Positions 27,637-36,664 of a DNA stretch of 64,000 nucleotides are shown piece after piece. Location of the stretch: positions 2,232,001-2,296,000 of the forward strand of contig NZ_CP011112.1 in assembly GCF_001190945.1 (NCBI RefSeq), in the 5' to 3' direction. The position numbers and the translations under genes were made by a program. Under the pieces are notes generated by a model that saw only the letters and a program-made list of their open reading frames with translations, did no database searches and was not told where the DNA came from. The stretch's first letter is position 1. Each line of letters starts with the position of its first letter. This stretch comes from Luteipulveratus mongoliensis. Its GTDB lineage: Bacteria; Actinomycetota; Actinomycetes; Actinomycetales; Dermatophilaceae.

Positions 27637-28232
27637 GACCGCAGGGTAGCCACGGCAACCTTCTGGAGCCGGTGTTCGGCGCGCACGACACGGCCGAGCA
27701 GCTGATCGACCGCCGTCGCGTCGGTCGGCTCACCCGCCGTGTCCTGCGGGGGAGCGGTCTGCAGCCGGACCAGTCGCGCAGCCTCGTCGCGCACGACGTC
27801 GGACTGCTTGGTGAGCGCCTTGGCCAGCCGGCTCAACGCGTGACTCAGCTCGTCGCCGCCGGATCGCAGCCGTTCGTCCTCGACCTGCGCGGCGATCTCG
27901 TCGACGACGCCCCGGATCTGCCGTAGCTCACCGGCCGCGGTCTGGGTGCTGATCGGGTTGCCGGGTACGCGTCCGGCCCGGATGGCGTGCGCGAGCCGCC
28001 GCGATGCGCGGGCGGGCGCGAGGTCGTACGCCGTGCTCGCGCTCGGCAGGAGGCCGTGGGACCGGCCCTCGACCAGCTCGTCGTGCCAGGTCAGAAGTGC
28101 CTCCGCGAGGCGCTCGACGGCCTCGTCGACGACATCTGCGGTCTCGGTCTCGGCCGGCTCCACCTGCACCGCGAGGAGCCGAGGAACGACACCCGCGACG
28201 CGGGTCGCGAGCAACGCAGGCGATGAGGTCAC
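27633..28232 (-). CDS. Conserved helical hypothetical protein
   Basis: The 199-residue cytoplasmic protein is predicted almost wholly helical, with heptad-like runs (VDEAVERLAEALLTWHDELVEG; VVDEIAAQVEDERLRSGGDELSHALSRLAKAL split over two helices). I do not recognise a family. GTG 28232 is a tentative start (product beginning VTSSPALLATRVAGVVPRLL); ATG at 28274 would add 14 residues without clear merit. No strong ribosome-binding site is seen for either. The stop overlaps the DUF2505 ATG, so the pair is an operon. Confidence 0.6.
   Translation of the reverse strand: MTSSPALLATRVAGVVPRLLAVQVEPAETETADVVDEAVERLAEALLTWHDELVEGRSHGLLPSASTAYDLAPARASRRLAHAIRAGRVPGNPISTQTAAGELRQIRGVVDEIAAQVEDERLRSGGDELSHALSRLAKALTKQSDVVRDEAARLVRLQTAPPQDTAGEPTDATAVDQLLGRVVRAEHRLQKVAVATLRS
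27643..27648 (-). promoter_or_regulatory. Internal leaderless -10 box of the DUF2505 gene
   Basis: TACCCT on the minus strand stands six bases before ATG 27636 and lies inside the 3' end of the upstream gene. It would let DUF2505 be transcribed apart from its operon. Confidence 0.4.
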
Positions 28233-28407
28233 AGTCGCACCATAAACGCCTGACGGCCTCGCGGCCATGGTCACCCACAGGCACCGCCCGGCGTTCCGGT
28301 CCCACGGCTCGACCCGTGTCGGGCATCAGGCCGACTCAGCGTTACGCTCGGCAAGGCGCACAACGACGTGGGCCATGCCCTGCTGGTGGATGAGGTAGAG
28401 AGCTCCA

Positions 28408-31400
28408 ATGTCTGCAGTCGTGCAGTCCCGGGACGACATCCTTCGCGAGACCGCGAAGCTCGACGACGTCGGGGGTGACATCCCCGGCTGGCTGATCGGT
28501 CGCTACTTCCGGCACGTAGCCGAGGACGACCTCTCCGAGTGCGGGTCGCCCATGCTGGCCGGAATCATCCGCAGCCACCGCGAGCTCGCCGAGCACCGAC
28601 CCAACGGCACGTCACGGGTGCGGATCTTCCACCCGAGCGACGAGCAGGACGGCTGGACCTGCTCGTACGCCGTGCTCCAGGTCGTCACCGACGACATGCC
28701 TTTCCTCGTCGACTCCGTGACGGCGGCCCTGGCCAAGCACGACCGCGACGTCCACCTGCTCATCCACCCTCAGCTCGTGGTCCGACGCAACGCCGTCGGC
28801 GACATCGAGGAGATCCGCGACGTCGATCCGGCACCCGGACCGGCCAACGGCGAGGCCGGGGCGATCGATGAGTCCTGGATGCACCTGGAGATCGACCTCG
28901 GGCCCGACCAGGCTGCCGACGACGCGCTGGTCAAGGCCCTCGAAGCGGTGATCCGGGATGCCCGTGACGCCGTCGAGGACTGGCCCAAGATGCACGCGGA
29001 GTGCGAGGACATGGTCGCGGAGCTGGAGTCTGCGCCCCCGACGAGCGTCCCGACCGAGATCGTCCAGCGCACGCAAGGTTTCCTGCGGTGGTTGGCCGAT
29101 GACCACTTCACGTTCCTCGGCTACAAGGAGTACGCCCTCGACAACGTCGACGGCGAGGACGTCCTGCGCACCGTCCCCGGCACCGGCCTGGGCATCCTGC
29201 GCTGGGACCGGCCGGGCAGCAAGTCCGACAGCTTCAGTCGGCTGACGCCCGAGGCGCGCGCCACGGCGCGTGATCCGCAGCTGCTGATCATCACCAAGGC
29301 CAACTCGCGCGCGACTGTGCACCGCACGGCCTACCTCGACTACATCGGCCTCAAGATGTTCGACGCCGACGGCAACGTCACCGGTGAGAAGCGCTTCCTC
29401 GGACTGTTCACCTCCAGTGCCTATACCGAGTCCGTACGCCGGGTGCCGATCGTGCGTGAGCGCATCACCAAGGTGCTCGCCCGGGCCGGGTTCGCCCCGG
29501 ACAGCCACTCGGGCAAGGACCTGCTCCAGGTGCTGGAGACCTACCCGCGCGACGAGCTGTTCCAGACCAGCTCCGAGCACCTCTACGCGGTGGCGACCAA
29601 GGTGCTGCGGCTCTCGGAGCGTCGGCAGTCGCACCTATTCCTGCGCAAGGACGACTACGGCCGGTTCGTCTCGGCCCTGGTCTACCTGCCGCGCGACCGC
29701 TACAACACCACGGTCCGACTCAGCATGGAGAAGATCCTGCGCGAGGTGTTCGACGCGCAGACGGTCGACTACACCACCAGCGTGAGCGATGCGATCCTGG
29801 CCCGGATCCATTTCGTCGTCCGGGTCAAGCGCGGTGCCGCGATTCCCGACGTCAACGAGGACTCGCTGCGGCAGCGGCTCATCGACGCCACCCGCACCTG
29901 GGGTGAGCGGCTCGGCGACATGTCGCGCGCCGAGGACGGTGACGACGCGGCCGCACGGGTGATCAGCCTCTACTCGCGGGCCTTCCCGGAGGCCTACAAG
30001 GAAGACTTCACGCCGCGTCAGGGCGTCGCCGACCTGCGTCGCATCGAGGCGTTGGACGGCGAGGACCACACGCTGCTCACGCTCTACCGCGAGCCGGGAG
30101 CCGACGAGCGCGTACGCCGCTTCAAGCTGTTCCGTCGCTCCAAGCTCATCCTCACCGACGTCCTTCCGGTGTTCACCGATCTTGGCGTCAAGGTGTCTGA
30201 CGAGCGGCCCTACGCCATGCATCGCGCCGACGGCACCGAGGTCTACGTCTACGACTTCGGCCTGATGGCGCCTGACGCCACGGTCTGGGGGAGCGACGAC
30301 GCCGGCGTGGCCTCGATCCGTGAGGTGTTCCAGGACGCGTTCTCCGCGGTCTGGGACGGCGAGGCCGAGAGCGATGGGTTCAACGCTCTCGTGCTCCAAG
30401 GCGGTCTCACCTGGCGTCAGGTGGTGGTGCTGCGCTGCGTGGCCAAGTACCTGCGCCAGATCGGCTTCACCTTCAGCCAGGACTACCTGATCTCCGCGCT
30501 GGTCGGCAACGTCGACCTGGCGCGCGCTCTGGTCGAGCTGTTCGAGGTGCGCTTCGACCCGGCCTTCGAAGGCGGTGACCGCGCTGCGGGCGAGGCGGAC
30601 GTCGTACGCCGCATCGAGGCCGACCTCGAGGACGTCGCGAGCCTGGACCACGACCGGATCATCCGCGCGTTCATGGGCGTGATGCGAGCAACGTTGCGTA
30701 CCAACGCTTTTCAGCGTGACGAGGAGGGCAACCGTCGTCCGGTCGTCAGCCTCAAGCTGGACTGCAAGGAGGTCCCAGGGCTGCCCAGCCCGCGGCCGAT
30801 GTTCGAGATCTGGGTCTACAGCCCGCGGGTCGAGGGTGTGCACCTGCGCTTCGGCAAGGTGGCCCGCGGTGGGCTGCGCTGGAGCGATCGACGCGAGGAC
30901 TTCCGGACCGAGATCCTCGGCCTGGTCAAGGCGCAGACGGTCAAGAACGCCGTCATCGTGCCGACCGGCTCCAAGGGCGGGTTCGTCGCCAAGCAGCTGC
31001 CGGACTCCAGCGATCGCGACGCCTGGCTGGCTGAGGGCATCTCGTCATACAAGTGCTTCATCTCCGGTCTGCTCGACATCACGGACAACCTCGTCGCGGG
31101 CGAGGTCGTGCCACCACAGGGTGTGGTCAGGCACGACCCCGACGACACCTACCTCGTGGTGGCCGCGGACAAGGGCACCGCGACGTTCTCCGACATCGCC
31201 AACGGCGTCGCGCAGGACTTCGGCTTCTGGCTGGACGACGCTTTCGCCTCCGGCGGATCGGCGGGCTATGACCACAAGGCCATGGGCATCACCGCCCGTG
31301 GCGCCTGGGAGTCGGTCAAGCGTCACTTCCGCGACCTCGGCGTCGACTGCCAGACCGAGGACTTCACGGTCGTCGGCATCGGCGACATGAGCGGTGACGT

Positions 31401-33282
31401 GTTCGGCAACGGCATGCTCCTGTCGGAGCACATCAGGCTGGTCGCGGCGTTCGACCACCGCCACATCTTCATCGACCCGCAGCCCGTGGCCGCGACGTCG
31501 TACGCCGAGCGCCGCCGGCTGTTCGACCTGCCGCGCTCGTCCTGGGCGGACTACGACACCAGTCTCATCTCCGAGGGCGGCGGCATCTGGCCGCGGTCGG
31601 CCAAGTCGATCAAGATCAGCCAGGAGGCAGCCGACGCGCTGCACATCAAGGGCGGCGCGACCAAGATGACGCCGGCCGAGCTGATGGAGGCGATCCTGCT
31701 CGCCAAGGTGGACCTGTTCTGGAATGGCGGCATCGGCACCTACATCAAGTCCGCGATCGAGACCAACACCGACATCGGTGACCGCGCCAACGACGCGATC
31801 CGCGTCGACGGAAAACAGTTGCGCTGCAAGGTGATCGGCGAGGGCGGCAACCTCGGCGCGAGCCAGCTGGGGCGGATCGAGGCGGCGCGCCACGGCGTAC
31901 ACGTCAACACCGACGCAATCGACAACTCCGCCGGTGTCGACACCTCCGACCACGAGGTCAACATCAAGATCCTGCTGACCGACCGGATGCGCAGCGGCGA
32001 CCTGACGCTCGAGCAGCGCAACGAGCTGCTGCAGTCGATGACCGACGACGTGACGCGACAGGTGCTGCGGCACAACTATGAGCAGAACACCCTGCTGGGC
32101 AACGCCCGCGCGCAGGAGCACGCGATGCTGCCCGTGCACGTCCGGCTGATCCGCTGGCTGGAGAAGCGCGGCGAGCTGGACCGCGACCTGGAGTTCCTGC
32201 CGAGCAAGGCCGAGCTCAAGCGTCGTGCCGATGCCGGTCTTGGCCTCACCTCGCCGGAGTTCTCGGTGCTGGTGGCCTACGCCAAGCTCGCGCTGAAGGC
32301 CGACCTGGCCGAGAGCGAGCTCACCGACGACCCGTGGTTCGAGCAGACGCTGCGCGGCTACTTCCCGGAGGCGCTGCGGGAGCGCTACGCCGACCAGCTG
32401 CGGGAGCACCCGCTGCGCCGCGAGATCGTCATCAACGCCGTGGCCAACAGCATGATCAACCGTGGGGGCATCACCTTCGCCTTCCGCGCGGGGGAGGAGA
32501 CCGGCGCGTCCCCGGAGCAGATCGCCCGCGCCTACGTCATCGCGCGTGAGGTCTTCGGGCTGGCTGACTTCGTGGCCGCGGTCGAGGCGCTGGACAACAA
32601 GGTGCCGACCTCGGCACAGACGGGCCTCTACCTGGAGTTCCGTCGCCTCATCGACCGGTCGGTGCGGTGGATCCTGCACAGCCGGCCCACCCACCTCGAC
32701 GTGGGCGCTGAGATCGAGCGGTTCCAGGGTGTGGTCTCCGAGCTGGCACCCCAGCTGCCCCAGCTGCTGCAGGGTGCCGAGCACGACCGGTGGGAGCGCA
32801 ATGCCTCGACCCGGTTCGCTGAGGGCGGCGTGCCCCGAGAGCTGGCCGAGCGGGGCGCGACCATCCTCGACACGTTCTCGCTGCTCGACATCGCCGAGCA
32901 GGCACGGGCCACGGGCGAGTCGGCGAAGTCGGTCGCCGAGCTCTACTTCACGCTGTCGGAGCGTCTTGGCATCGACCGCATGCTGTCGTCGGTCTCCCAG
33001 CTGCCGCGTGATGACCGCTGGGACGCGCTGGCGCGCGGGGCCGTACGCGATGACCTCTACGCCGTGCTCGACGCGCTGACCGGCGCGGTCCTGGCCGGTA
33101 CGCCCCGCGACCTCCCAGCGACCGAGCGAGTCAGTCAGTGGTCGGGTGCCAACGATGCCGCGATCACCCGCGGAGAGCAGGCGCTCGCGGGCATCGGCGA
33201 GCTGGACCACCCCGGTCTCGCGCCACTGTCGGTCGCGCTGCGCACGCTGCGCACCGTGATCCGGTCGGGGTCGGCCACCTGA
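28408..33282 (+). CDS. gdh: Large NAD-dependent glutamate dehydrogenase
   Basis: This is the 1624-residue, 180-kDa-class NAD-glutamate dehydrogenase (like Streptomyces NAD-GDH and M. tuberculosis Rv2476c) that deaminates glutamate to 2-oxoglutarate. The N-terminal third holds ACT-like regulatory segments; the catalytic domain (about 780-1280) shows RGGLRWSDRREDFRTEILGL split as KVARGGLRWSD and TEILGLVKAQ, the Lys-rich substrate loop VPTGSKGGF, VGIGDMSGDVFGNG for NAD binding, and GEGGNLGASQLGRIE. The C-terminal helical domain is complete. In other species it is controlled through the L-domain regulator GarA. It lies near pruA, giving a route from proline to 2-oxoglutarate. Confidence 0.95.
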   Translation: MSAVVQSRDDILRETAKLDDVGGDIPGWLIGRYFRHVAEDDLSECGSPMLAGIIRSHRELAEHRPNGTSRVRIFHPSDEQDGWTCSYAVLQVVTDDMPFLVDSVTAALAKHDRDVHLLIHPQLVVRRNAVGDIEEIRDVDPAPGPANGEAGAIDESWMHLEIDLGPDQAADDALVKALEAVIRDARDAVEDWPKMHAECEDMVAELESAPPTSVPTEIVQRTQGFLRWLADDHFTFLGYKEYALDNVDGEDVLRTVPGTGLGILRWDRPGSKSDSFSRLTPEARATARDPQLLIITKANSRATVHRTAYLDYIGLKMFDADGNVTGEKRFLGLFTSSAYTESVRRVPIVRERITKVLARAGFAPDSHSGKDLLQVLETYPRDELFQTSSEHLYAVATKVLRLSERRQSHLFLRKDDYGRFVSALVYLPRDRYNTTVRLSMEKILREVFDAQTVDYTTSVSDAILARIHFVVRVKRGAAIPDVNEDSLRQRLIDATRTWGERLGDMSRAEDGDDAAARVISLYSRAFPEAYKEDFTPRQGVADLRRIEALDGEDHTLLTLYREPGADERVRRFKLFRRSKLILTDVLPVFTDLGVKVSDERPYAMHRADGTEVYVYDFGLMAPDATVWGSDDAGVASIREVFQDAFSAVWDGEAESDGFNALVLQGGLTWRQVVVLRCVAKYLRQIGFTFSQDYLISALVGNVDLARALVELFEVRFDPAFEGGDRAAGEADVVRRIEADLEDVASLDHDRIIRAFMGVMRATLRTNAFQRDEEGNRRPVVSLKLDCKEVPGLPSPRPMFEIWVYSPRVEGVHLRFGKVARGGLRWSDRREDFRTEILGLVKAQTVKNAVIVPTGSKGGFVAKQLPDSSDRDAWLAEGISSYKCFISGLLDITDNLVAGEVVPPQGVVRHDPDDTYLVVAADKGTATFSDIANGVAQDFGFWLDDAFASGGSAGYDHKAMGITARGAWESVKRHFRDLGVDCQTEDFTVVGIGDMSGDVFGNGMLLSEHIRLVAAFDHRHIFIDPQPVAATSYAERRRLFDLPRSSWADYDTSLISEGGGIWPRSAKSIKISQEAADALHIKGGATKMTPAELMEAILLAKVDLFWNGGIGTYIKSAIETNTDIGDRANDAIRVDGKQLRCKVIGEGGNLGASQLGRIEAARHGVHVNTDAIDNSAGVDTSDHEVNIKILLTDRMRSGDLTLEQRNELLQSMTDDVTRQVLRHNYEQNTLLGNARAQEHAMLPVHVRLIRWLEKRGELDRDLEFLPSKAELKRRADAGLGLTSPEFSVLVAYAKLALKADLAESELTDDPWFEQTLRGYFPEALRERYADQLREHPLRREIVINAVANSMINRGGITFAFRAGEETGASPEQIARAYVIAREVFGLADFVAAVEALDNKVPTSAQTGLYLEFRRLIDRSVRWILHSRPTHLDVGAEIERFQGVVSELAPQLPQLLQGAEHDRWERNASTRFAEGGVPRELAERGATILDTFSLLDIAEQARATGESAKSVAELYFTLSERLGIDRMLSSVSQLPRDDRWDALARGAVRDDLYAVLDALTGAVLAGTPRDLPATERVSQWSGANDAAITRGEQALAGIGELDHPGLAPLSVALRTLRTVIRSGSAT

Positions 33283-33289
33283 CCTGACC

Positions 33290-33295
33290 TAGGCT
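33290..33295 (+). promoter_or_regulatory. Leaderless -10 box of pdtaS
   Basis: TAGGCT ends six bases before GTG 33302 and begins eight bases after the gdh stop. No Shine-Dalgarno sequence is present. Confidence 0.5.
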
Positions 33296-33301
33296 CGGCC
33301 C

Positions 33302-34837
33302 GTGCCCACCATGAATGACGTCCTGGCTGAGCACACCCGGCTGGACGCGGCGGCTGCCGACTGGCTGCACCAGCTGGTGGGCGACTGGCAGCTGCTGTCC
33401 GACCTGTCCTTCGCCGACCTGGTCCTCTGGGTCCCGCGCGAAGGTGGGGGTTGGACGGCGGCGGCCCACGTCCGTCCGACGACGGGCGTAGGTGTCTTCC
33501 TCGAGGACTTGGTCGGGCAGGACATCGACCGCAGTCGCATCGGCCCGGTCGACCAGGCGTTCACCCACAACCGTCTCGTACGCGCGCCTCAGACGCTGTG
33601 GCGGGACGACACTCCCGTGCGTGAGGAGTCGATCCCGGTCGTCGCCCGAGCCGGAGGTGACCCGGTCGCCGTGGTGACCCGGCACACCAACCTGGCCTCC
33701 ATGCGTACCCCGAGCCGGCTCGAGGTCACCTATCTGGCGACCGCGGACGCGCTCGCCCGGATGATCTCAACGGGGGAGTTCCCGACCAGGGGCGGCCACA
33801 CCGGTCGGCGCCGGGGTGCACCGCGCGTCGGCGACGGTGTGCTGCGGCTGGACCGTGAGGGCAAGGTGACCTATGCCAGCCCCAACGCGGTCTCGGCGAT
33901 CCACCGGCTGGGCTACGGCGGCGAGCTGGTCGGCGTACGACTGGCGAACGCGCTGTCGGGGCTGCTGCCGCGCACCGGGCCACTGGACGAAGAGCTCATG
34001 CCCGTGCTCGCCGGTGCGCTCCCGTGGGCGACCGAGCTGCCATCGCGCAGCGCCAACGTCACGGTGCGCTCCATCCCGCTGTCGGAGGCGGGCAAACGGG
34101 TCGGCGCCGTGCTGCTCGTCCGCGATGTCAGCGAGCTGCGACGGCGCGAGCAGGAGCTGCTGACCAAGGACGCGACGATCCGCGAGATCCACCACCGGGT
34201 CAAGAACAACCTGCAGACGGTGGCGGCGGTGCTGCGGCTGCAGTCGCGACGGCTTGACGACCCGGGCGCGAAGGCGGCGCTGGATGATGCCGTACGCCGC
34301 GTCGCGACGATCGCGCTGGTGCACGAGACGTTGAGCACCCACCTTGAGGACTCGGTCGACTTCGACGTGATCGCGCTACGCGGGTTGAAGGCGGCCATCG
34401 AGGTGGCCAACCGGACGGCTGTCCGCGTGCGCGGGGTGACCACGGGTTCGTTCGGCGTGCTGTCCTCGGAGGACGCGACCGTGCTGGCGATGGTGCTGGC
34501 GGAGCTGGTGCACAACGCCGTCGAGCACGGTCTGGCCGATCGCGACGGGACGGTCGCGGTGGACGCCCGCCGAGTCCAGGTGGACGGCGATGAGGTCCTG
34601 CAGGTCAGCGTCACCGATGACGGTCCGGGGCTGCCGGTCGGCTTCGTGCCGGGCAACGGCGGGCTCGGGACCCAGATCGTGCTGTCCCTGGTGCAGGACC
34701 TGCGCGGTCAGATCACGTGGGGCGCTGCCCAGCCGAATGGCACCAAGGTGACGTTCGACGCCCGGCTGCGGCCGCGTACGACCGAGGCCGGCTCGGCCGG
34801 CATAGACGAGCCCCCGGAAGAGGACCGGGGGCTGTAG
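33302..34837 (+). CDS. pdtaS: Cytosolic sensor histidine kinase PdtaS
   Basis: PdtaS is a soluble kinase whose partner PdtaR is an RNA-binding ANTAR regulator that acts by antitermination. The 511-residue chain has an N-terminal GAF-like domain (DLSFADLVLWVPRE near 38), a PAS domain (about 180-280), a HisKA_2 helix with IREIHHRVKNNLQTVAAVLRL split around His297/His298, and an HATPase domain (LVHNAVEHGLADRDG, DDGPGLPVGF, GGLGTQI). No membrane segment is present. GTG 33302 gives the family start MPTMNDVLAEHT. pdtaR is not in the window. As in M. tuberculosis, whiB1 lies next to it, here convergent. Confidence 0.94.
   Translation: MPTMNDVLAEHTRLDAAAADWLHQLVGDWQLLSDLSFADLVLWVPREGGGWTAAAHVRPTTGVGVFLEDLVGQDIDRSRIGPVDQAFTHNRLVRAPQTLWRDDTPVREESIPVVARAGGDPVAVVTRHTNLASMRTPSRLEVTYLATADALARMISTGEFPTRGGHTGRRRGAPRVGDGVLRLDREGKVTYASPNAVSAIHRLGYGGELVGVRLANALSGLLPRTGPLDEELMPVLAGALPWATELPSRSANVTVRSIPLSEAGKRVGAVLLVRDVSELRRREQELLTKDATIREIHHRVKNNLQTVAAVLRLQSRRLDDPGAKAALDDAVRRVATIALVHETLSTHLEDSVDFDVIALRGLKAAIEVANRTAVRVRGVTTGSFGVLSSEDATVLAMVLAELVHNAVEHGLADRDGTVAVDARRVQVDGDEVLQVSVTDDGPGLPVGFVPGNGGLGTQIVLSLVQDLRGQITWGAAQPNGTKVTFDARLRPRTTEAGSAGIDEPPEEDRGL
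34809..34833. terminator. Bidirectional terminator between pdtaS and whiB1
   Basis: Arms agcccccgg (34809-34817) and ccgggggct (34825-34833) form a perfect 9-bp stem with a 7-nt loop, within the last pdtaS codons. whiB1 ends 17 bases downstream on the other strand, so the hairpin can serve both. Confidence 0.7.
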
Positions 34838-34849
34838 CTGCGCTCGGGG

Positions 34850-35098
34850 TCAGCCGGCGCGGCGGGCGCGAGCATTGCGGCGCTTGAGAGCGCGGCGCTC
34901 GTCTTCGGAGAGACCGCCCCAGACGCCGGCATCCTGGCCGGTCTCGAGGGCCCATTTCAAGCAGGTGTCTACGACCTCGCAGCGACGGCACACCACTTTG
35001 GCGTCCTCGATCTGCTGCAGGGCGGGACCGGTGTTGCCGATCGGGAAGAACAGCTCCGGGTCCTCGTCCAAACACGCAGCGCGGTTGCGCCAATCCAT
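34850..35098 (-). CDS. whiB1: WhiB1-type iron-sulfur transcription factor
   Basis: WhiB1 is a small 4Fe-4S protein that binds the primary sigma factor and responds to nitric oxide. The 82-residue chain has the four cluster ligands Cys9, Cys37, Cys40 and Cys46 at exactly the spacing of M. tuberculosis WhiB1, the turn GVWGGLSEDER and a basic DNA-binding tail KRRNARARR. ATG 35098 follows AAAGGAG. A longer frame runs to 35254 but matches nothing. Adjacent pdtaS repeats the Rv3219/Rv3220c arrangement. Confidence 0.97.
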   Translation of the reverse strand: MDWRNRAACLDEDPELFFPIGNTGPALQQIEDAKVVCRRCEVVDTCLKWALETGQDAGVWGGLSEDERRALKRRNARARRAG

Positions 35099-35271
35099 GG
35101 GGTGTTGCTCCTTTAGCCTTGTTTCGTACGCGCACAGGCGCGTCGCGATGCGGTGTTGCTCGCAGTGGATGTCAGGCAGTCCTCGGCCTCGTCGGAAGGG
35201 CTGGGGGGCCCAGTGGGTGATCGATCTCCAGAAGAGACTTCTCGACTCCGACACCCGGGCAACGCCCGCCG

Positions 35272-35300
35272 GTCACAGACTGTTCCCCAACTGTCACAGA
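35272..35300. promoter_or_regulatory. Direct repeat GTCACAGA in the whiB1/membrane-protein gap
   Basis: GTCACAGA occurs at 35272-35279 and 35293-35300, 21 bases apart (two helical turns). The 296-base gap around it holds the whiB1 leader on one side and a leaderless promoter on the other, with no other gene seen. GTCACA direct repeats resemble published MtrA boxes; assignment is inference. Confidence 0.35.
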
Positions 35301-35380
35301 TCTGCACAGGAGCACACAAGGCCTTTGGGAGAATTTTTCGGTACCGAAGATGAGGTCTCGGTCACACCCCACGAGGCGAC

Positions 35381-35386
35381 TACCCT
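35381..35386 (+). promoter_or_regulatory. Leaderless -10 box
   Basis: TACCCT stands eight bases before GTG 35395 with no Shine-Dalgarno sequence between them. Confidence 0.5.
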
Positions 35387-35394
35387 GCCCGCTT

Positions 35395-35790
35395 GTGACG
35401 TCGTCCTCGCCAGATCCTGCCACTACATCCAGCGCTATGGCCGTTCGAGCAGCGGCTTTTCTCATGGCCGCACAAGCGGCAGCGCTCGTCGTCCTGGTGG
35501 TGATCGCCCTTGCGCAGGTCATCACCGGGCATGCCGATGGGGTGACTCAGGCACTGACCGAGGCCGCATTGGTGCTCGTTTTTGCCGCCTGCGCGGCGGC
35601 TCTGGCCTGGGCTCTCCTGCACGGCAAGGCCGTCGCCCGTACGCCCACACTGGTCTGGAATGCGCTGCTGCTGCCGGTGGGCGCGTCCATGGTGAGCGGC
35701 GGCGCCACGGTGGTCGGCGTCGTGGTGCTCGTCTGTGCGATCGCGACTCTGCTCGCGGCGTTGTTGGTGCCGCGCGCCGACCTGGACTGA
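35395..35790 (+). CDS. Small four-helix membrane protein
   Basis: The 131-residue protein has four hydrophobic helices at about residues 17-38 (AAFLMAAQAAALVVLVVIAL), 47-68, 80-98 and 103-124 and a short charged tail. I do not recognise a characterised family; similar small membrane proteins occur near whiB1 in related actinobacteria. GTG 35395 is supported by the -10 box eight bases upstream; an upstream frame start at 35350 would lie before that box. It converges on the secreted-protein gene with four bases between the stops. Confidence 0.7.
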   Translation: MTSSSPDPATTSSAMAVRAAAFLMAAQAAALVVLVVIALAQVITGHADGVTQALTEAALVLVFAACAAALAWALLHGKAVARTPTLVWNALLLPVGASMVSGGATVVGVVVLVCAIATLLAALLVPRADLD

Positions 35791-35794
35791 GGCG

Positions 35795-36664
35795 TCAGCC
35801 GGCTGAGGTGTCAGCCGCCAGCTTGGCAGCCAGCAGCTGGACCAGAGCCGGGACCACGCGCTGGCGGTAGTCCTGGCGCGAGGCGAGGTAGTCCGGCTTG
35901 AGGTGGGCGAAGCCGATCCCGCTGAACCACACCTGGCCCGCGACAGTCCCCTGCTGCAGCAGAGCTCGAGTCGTGGTGCCGTCGGTCTGGGCGGCGGCCG
36001 CGCCGAGGCTGCCGTTCTTGTAGAACGTGTAGAGACCCGGTCGCTTGACCGAACGCTGCCGCTGCTCGGCGTCCGTGGTGGCCCAGCTCTGGCCGATGGG
36101 CATCGGGAGGCCGAAGCCGCGGATGTTGACCAGCAGCTTGCTCTGGTTGTCGCGCGGCTCGCCCTTGATCGTCAGGTCGAGCGTGCAGCGCGTGCTGTGG
36201 GCGGACGACTTGCCACCCGTGATCTGACTGGTGGAGCAGTCATGTGCCCGGATGGCGGTCAGGCCAGGCAGGACCTGGGCCAGCTCTTTCGCCGTGAAAA
36301 GGGTCGAGGCGTCCGGCCAGGTCGCATCGAGCGGCTGCTTGCCGGTCGGGTCGCTGCGGACCGCGAACGCGCCCTCGGGTGTGATCTTGACGGCAGTAGC
36401 CGTGACGGCTCCGGCCGCGTCCGCAGGCGGGACGTAAGGCTTGGGCGCTGGGGGAGTGGTGGCGGTGGCGGTGCCGGTCGGCGTCGTACCGCTCGGAGGC
36501 GTCGGCGACCCGGTGCCCGGGACCGCCGGAGGACTGGTGAAGCGGGTCGGCGTAGCGGCCGGCGCCGAGCGTGGCGCGGCCGAGCCCTGGGAAGCGGCGT
36601 AGGCCGGCACAACGGTGAGCGTGAGGGCCGCGACGGCCGCGCCCACGGTGAGGCGGCGACTCAT
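35795..36664 (-). CDS. Secreted protein, paralogue of the adjacent lipoprotein
   Basis: The 289-residue protein has a signal peptide cleaved near residue 23 (VPAYA-AS), a Pro/Thr-rich spacer to about residue 85 and a folded C-terminal domain. That domain shares with the next gene the pattern W-PDA-L, LP, C...C, RG-G, W, F/Y-x-NG/DG and a final hydrophobic strand, so the two are paralogues; two Cys (in AHDCST and STRCTL) probably pair. Function is not known. It lacks a lipobox. Its ATG overlaps the stop of the lipoprotein gene (ATGA), and the pair follows the FHA-FtsK ATPase gene on the same strand. Confidence 0.75.
   Translation of the reverse strand: MSRRLTVGAAVAALTLTVVPAYAASQGSAAPRSAPAATPTRFTSPPAVPGTGSPTPPSGTTPTGTATATTPPAPKPYVPPADAAGAVTATAVKITPEGAFAVRSDPTGKQPLDATWPDASTLFTAKELAQVLPGLTAIRAHDCSTSQITGGKSSAHSTRCTLDLTIKGEPRDNQSKLLVNIRGFGLPMPIGQSWATTDAEQRQRSVKRPGLYTFYKNGSLGAAAAQTDGTTTRALLQQGTVAGQVWFSGIGFAHLKPDYLASRQDYRQRVVPALVQLLAAKLAADTSAG

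Noticed and set aside
31045-33210. 721-codon open frame antisense to the glutamate dehydrogenase gene
   Set aside because: Shadow of the sense gene; no start signal and no recognisable domain.
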